Shown here in pieces: positions 53,596-56,523 of a stretch of 56,523 nucleotides of DNA. The notes beneath the pieces are model-generated. The model did no database searches. It was not told the origin of the DNA and saw only the letters and a list, made by a program, of their open reading frames with translations. The position numbers were made by a program, and so were the translations under genes. Position 1 is the first letter of the stretch, and each line of letters begins with the position of its first letter. This DNA is from an uncultured Pelagibacteraceae bacterium (GTDB taxonomy: Bacteria; Pseudomonadota; Alphaproteobacteria; Pelagibacterales; Pelagibacteraceae): positions 1 through 56,523 of the forward strand of contig CACFJT010000007.1 in assembly GCA_902566705.1 (NCBI GenBank), given 5' to 3'.

Positions 53596-54510
53596 ATGTT
53601 TTCAATTTTAATTCCTTCTTACAATAATATTGAATACTTAAAGATTTGCATTGATAGTATTAATAAAAATTCAAAATTTAAGCATCAAATAATTGTACAT
53701 ATAAATGAAGGTACTGATGGAACACTTGAATATATTAAAGAAAATAAATTTGATTACACCTATAGCAATTATAATATTGGAATGCCAAAAGCATTGAATA
53801 CAGCCTCTAAACTAGCGAAGTTTGATTATATTTTAATTTCTCATGACGATTTTTATTATTGTCCTGATTGGGATAATTTATTGATGAATGAAGTAAAATT
53901 AATTGATCATAAAAACTTTTACTTATCAGGTACAATGGTGGGTGCTGTTGATAAAATAAATTTAGAGAAAAACTCTTTTCCTCCAATTTTCAATGCTGGA
54001 ATTGATCATGAAAAATTTGATGAAAATAAACTTATTAATAATATTGAGAATATCAAAATTTTTAATTTTCAAGGTACAACAAAATGTCCTGGATTAGTTC
54101 ATAAAGATGTATGGAATAAAGTAGGGGGCTGGAGTGAAGAATTTTTTCCTACAGGAGGCGATGATTCTGATTTTGCAATGAAGTTATGGAAAAATAATAT
54201 CAGAATTTTTAAGGGAATAGGTAATAGTTTAGTATATCATTTTGGGTCAATCACAACAAGAAAGAAGGGTGAAAATCTATTTACTTATAATGGAAGTCGT
54301 GGAAATAAAATTTTTATAAAAAAATGGAAAATAAGCATCAATTTTTTTGAAAAATTTTATTTGAATTCAGGATTAAATAAAAAAAATGAATTTATTTTTA
54401 ATAAATACAAAAGTCCATTAAAAGAACCAATTAAATCATTTGAATATTTTCGAAATTTAATTGCAGATAGGTTGAAGTATTATTATCTCGTAATAATTAA
54501 TTTTAAATAA
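53596..54510 (+). CDS. Glycosyltransferase family 2 protein
   Basis: A 304-residue GT-A enzyme. FSILIPSYNNIEYLKICIDSI is the family start and ILISHDDFYYCPDW carries the DxD-type acidic motif. GGWSEEFFPTGGDDSDFAMKLWKN is the usual acceptor-side ED region. Probably surface glycan synthesis together with the flanking genes; sugar unknown. Starts 15 bp after the fused transferase. Confidence 0.88.
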   Translation: MFSILIPSYNNIEYLKICIDSINKNSKFKHQIIVHINEGTDGTLEYIKENKFDYTYSNYNIGMPKALNTASKLAKFDYILISHDDFYYCPDWDNLLMNEVKLIDHKNFYLSGTMVGAVDKINLEKNSFPPIFNAGIDHEKFDENKLINNIENIKIFNFQGTTKCPGLVHKDVWNKVGGWSEEFFPTGGDDSDFAMKLWKNNIRIFKGIGNSLVYHFGSITTRKKGENLFTYNGSRGNKIFIKKWKISINFFEKFYLNSGLNKKNEFIFNKYKSPLKEPIKSFEYFRNLIADRLKYYYLVIINFK

Positions 54511-54549
54511 TTACTGGATTTTATTTCTTTTAAGTTTATTAAGAAGAAT

Positions 54550-55815
54550 ATGAATATAGGTTTTTTAGGATTAGGTAAATTGGGTCTTCCGGTAGCATTA
54601 GCTACTGAAAGCAAAGGTCATAATGTTTTTGGTTACGACATATCTGAAAAAACAATTAAGAATATCAAAAATAGAATTATTGATTACAAAGAAATTTGGG
54701 TTGAGGATTATTTACCAAACTCCAAAATTGAAATTTTAGATATACAAAATTTAGTTAAAAAATCAGATATTATTTTTGTACCAATACAAACACCACATCA
54801 TGAAAAATATGAAGGTGTTACAAGAATACCAAAAGAAAGAGCTGATTTTGATTATAGTTTCCTAAAAAATGGTGTTAAGACTTTAAGTGATGAAATAGAA
54901 AAACAAAAAACAGATAAAGTAGTTATAATTATTTCTACAGTATTACCTGGAACAATAACTAGAGAAATTAAACCTCTGCTAGGTAAGTATACCAAGCTAG
55001 TTTATAATCCTTTTTTTATAGCAATGGGTTCAACAATGAAAGATTTTTTACATCCAGAATTTGTTTTGTTTGGCCGCGATGATGAGTTAGCTCTAAAAAT
55101 TGGAAAGGACTTTTATAAGACAATTAGTTCTGCGCCAATATATGATACAACAATAGAAAATGCTGAATTAATAAAAGTTTCATATAACACTATGATTTCT
55201 ACAAAAATATCATTTACCAATACTCTCATGGAAATGTGTTATCATCTTCCAAACACCGACGTAGATGAAGTAACTAACGCATTAAAAATGGCTAACACTA
55301 GATTAATTTCTGGAGCATACATGTCAGGAGGAATGGGAGATGGAGGTGGCTGTCATCCTCGTGATAACATTGCTATGAGCTATTTGTCTAAAAAATTCAA
55401 TATATCACATAATTGGTTCGAAAATATAATGCTTCAAAGAGAAAATCAAACCAACTGGTTAGCTGATATAATTATAGAAAAATCAAATGGTAAAATAATA
55501 AATATATTAGGTAAAACTTTTAAAGCAGAAACAAATTTAACTTTAGGTAGTCCAGCTATTTTATTAAAAAATTTATTAGAGGAAAAAGGTGCTAAAGTTA
55601 ACCAATGGGATCCATATACAGATGGTGACTTTGAAAAACATTCCAAACTTTATGAGTGGGAAAAAAAACCTCAAATTTTTTTTGTAGCTACAAAACATGA
55701 TTATTTTACGAAAATGAATTTTTTAAAAGGATCTATGGTGATTGATCCATGGAGATATATGCCATCAACAAATATAGATCACGAACTAATACAAATAGGA
55801 AAAAATACTAAGTAA
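54550..55815 (+). CDS. UDP-glucose/GDP-mannose-type nucleotide-sugar dehydrogenase, atypical
   Basis: A 421-residue protein. The Rossmann motif NIGFLGLGKLGLPVALA and STVLPGTI match the family; the catalytic segment is GDGGGCHPRDNIAM, retaining Cys and Asp but with His and Arg where the usual FPKD has Phe and Lys. The C-terminal domain (INILGKTFKAETNLTLGSPA...WDPY) is typical. It would oxidise a nucleotide sugar to a uronate for glycan building, though the altered motif makes the substrate uncertain. Overlaps the convergent next gene by 8 bp. Confidence 0.82.
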   Translation: MNIGFLGLGKLGLPVALATESKGHNVFGYDISEKTIKNIKNRIIDYKEIWVEDYLPNSKIEILDIQNLVKKSDIIFVPIQTPHHEKYEGVTRIPKERADFDYSFLKNGVKTLSDEIEKQKTDKVVIIISTVLPGTITREIKPLLGKYTKLVYNPFFIAMGSTMKDFLHPEFVLFGRDDELALKIGKDFYKTISSAPIYDTTIENAELIKVSYNTMISTKISFTNTLMEMCYHLPNTDVDEVTNALKMANTRLISGAYMSGGMGDGGGCHPRDNIAMSYLSKKFNISHNWFENIMLQRENQTNWLADIIIEKSNGKIINILGKTFKAETNLTLGSPAILLKNLLEEKGAKVNQWDPYTDGDFEKHSKLYEWEKKPQIFFVATKHDYFTKMNFLKGSMVIDPWRYMPSTNIDHELIQIGKNTK

Positions 55816-56523
55816 TATATTTTCTAAGTGGGTCTTTTTTTAAGATATTTTTTAATATTAAAGAATTAAGCTTAACATTTCTTAGATAAAACTTATATTT
55901 TTTTGAAATCTTAACAATTTTTTTTGCAAAATCTTCAAGATTCTTGGCTTTTTCGTACGATTTATATTTCATTATATCTCTCATAAAATTAGTACCTTTT
56001 GGAATAACAGTAGCTATTTCATTAGAGATGCATGAGTACATAGTACCAGATGTTATTTTATTAATTTCTTTTGCAGTATGTATAATTGGCATAATGTCAA
56101 TTTTTTTTAAGATATTTCTAAATTCTTTGTAATCACAATATTTTTCAAGAATATAGATATTTTTATCCTTTTTAGATAAGTTAATTAATTCTTTTTTGAC
56201 ATTTAGTAAATCTTCTGAAATTTTTGAATACTGTATAATGTAATTAAATTTATATTTATTTTTTTTAAGTATATTTATTATTTTTGGTAGATATTGAAAA
56301 CCTCTAGATTTTCTTGCATCTCCCATAAAACCCACTACAAGTTTTTTTTTTATTTTTTTTCTCTTATAAAAAGACCAAGGTATATTTGATTTATAAATTC
56401 CTATTTTACTAATAGAGTTTTTCTTAAAATAATTATAGTTATAATCGCTCCAGACATATACAAAAATTTTTTTATTTTCCATTTCAGATTTCAGTAGATT
56501 TAAATAATAGAAGAAACCTTTAA
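55808..56523 (-). CDS. Glycosyltransferase, C-terminal part (cut by window edge)
   Basis: On the minus strand the frame is open from the right edge to the stop at 55808. The first ATG (56482) is preceded in frame by KGFFYYLNLLKSE with no stop, so the gene probably begins beyond the window. The visible part contains KLVVGFMGDARKSRGFQYLPKII and DIMPIIHTAKEINKITSGTMYSCISNEIATVIPKG, resembling the donor-binding lobe of a GT-B glycosyltransferase. Direction opposes the three genes before it. Confidence 0.68.
   Translation of the reverse strand, partial: KGFFYYLNLLKSEMENKKIFVYVWSDYNYNYFKKNSISKIGIYKSNIPWSFYKRKKIKKKLVVGFMGDARKSRGFQYLPKIINILKKNKYKFNYIIQYSKISEDLLNVKKELINLSKKDKNIYILEKYCDYKEFRNILKKIDIMPIIHTAKEINKITSGTMYSCISNEIATVIPKGTNFMRDIMKYKSYEKAKNLEDFAKKIVKISKKYKFYLRNVKLNSLILKNILKKDPLRKYIT

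Overview
The window is a very AT-rich, gene-dense piece of an alphaproteobacterial chromosome that looks like SAR11 (Pelagibacterales, 'Candidatus Pelagibacter'-like). The reasons are the strong A/T codon bias, near-absent intergenic space with many ATGA/TAATG start-stop overlaps, compact versions of core proteins, and gene orders I know from alphaproteobacteria: phoR-pst-phoU-phoB; dgt-argS-nagZ-scpAB-tatABC-serS-yajC-secDF; mltB-rlpA-dacC-tmk-holB-metG-tatD. I cannot name a species from sequence alone.

Region 1 (1-7931) is phosphate acquisition: a phoR sensor kinase split into two opposed pieces at about 335-360, then pstS, pstC, pstA, pstB, phoU and phoB. PhoB-box-like direct repeats lie upstream of pstS and, after a strong intrinsic terminator, again upstream of pstC. 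Pointing toward this operon is a three-gene set with a thioredoxin-type arsenate reductase and a MIP channel, which fits detoxification of arsenate entering with phosphate. Region 2 (7988-13169) has a phytanoyl-CoA dioxygenase-like enzyme and a zinc module: znuA with a long His/Asp repeat, divergent znuC-znuB-zur with two Zur-box-like palindromes in the divergent promoter, and an LDH2-family oxidoreductase coupled to zur.

Region 3 (13161-33896) is housekeeping: xthA, an ErpA-type protein, dgt, argS, nagZ, scpAB, tatABC, serS, yajC-secDF, a PuuD-like membrane protein, uvrA, ssb, gyrA, coaD, a cyclophilin and tgt. The tgt product lacks two of the four usual zinc ligands. Region 4 (33982-51215) holds four CCA-encoding tRNAs (Lys-UUU, Ser-UGA, Pro-UGG, Glu-UUC), an M48 protease, a DUF502 protein preceded by a possible 25-residue membrane peptide, recG, sdhE, a RarD-like permease, a peptidoglycan cluster, tmk-holB-metG-tatD, nhaA, an NDUFS4-like subunit, an SbmA/BacA-like protein and glpX.

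Region 5 (51221-56523) begins just after tRNA-Glu with a GIY-YIG protein and continues with glycosyltransferases and a nucleotide-sugar dehydrogenase. It looks like the edge of a variable surface-glycan island, and the last gene runs off the window.

I found no CRISPR array, insertion sequence, phage or recognised defence locus. The best leads for something unusual are the inverted phoR junction, the tRNA genes ending 5-6 nt before start codons, the near-universal overlap or abutment at convergent junctions, the zinc-ligand loss in Tgt, and the small unexplained ORFs. No stretch over 300 bases lacks a gene or gene fragment.
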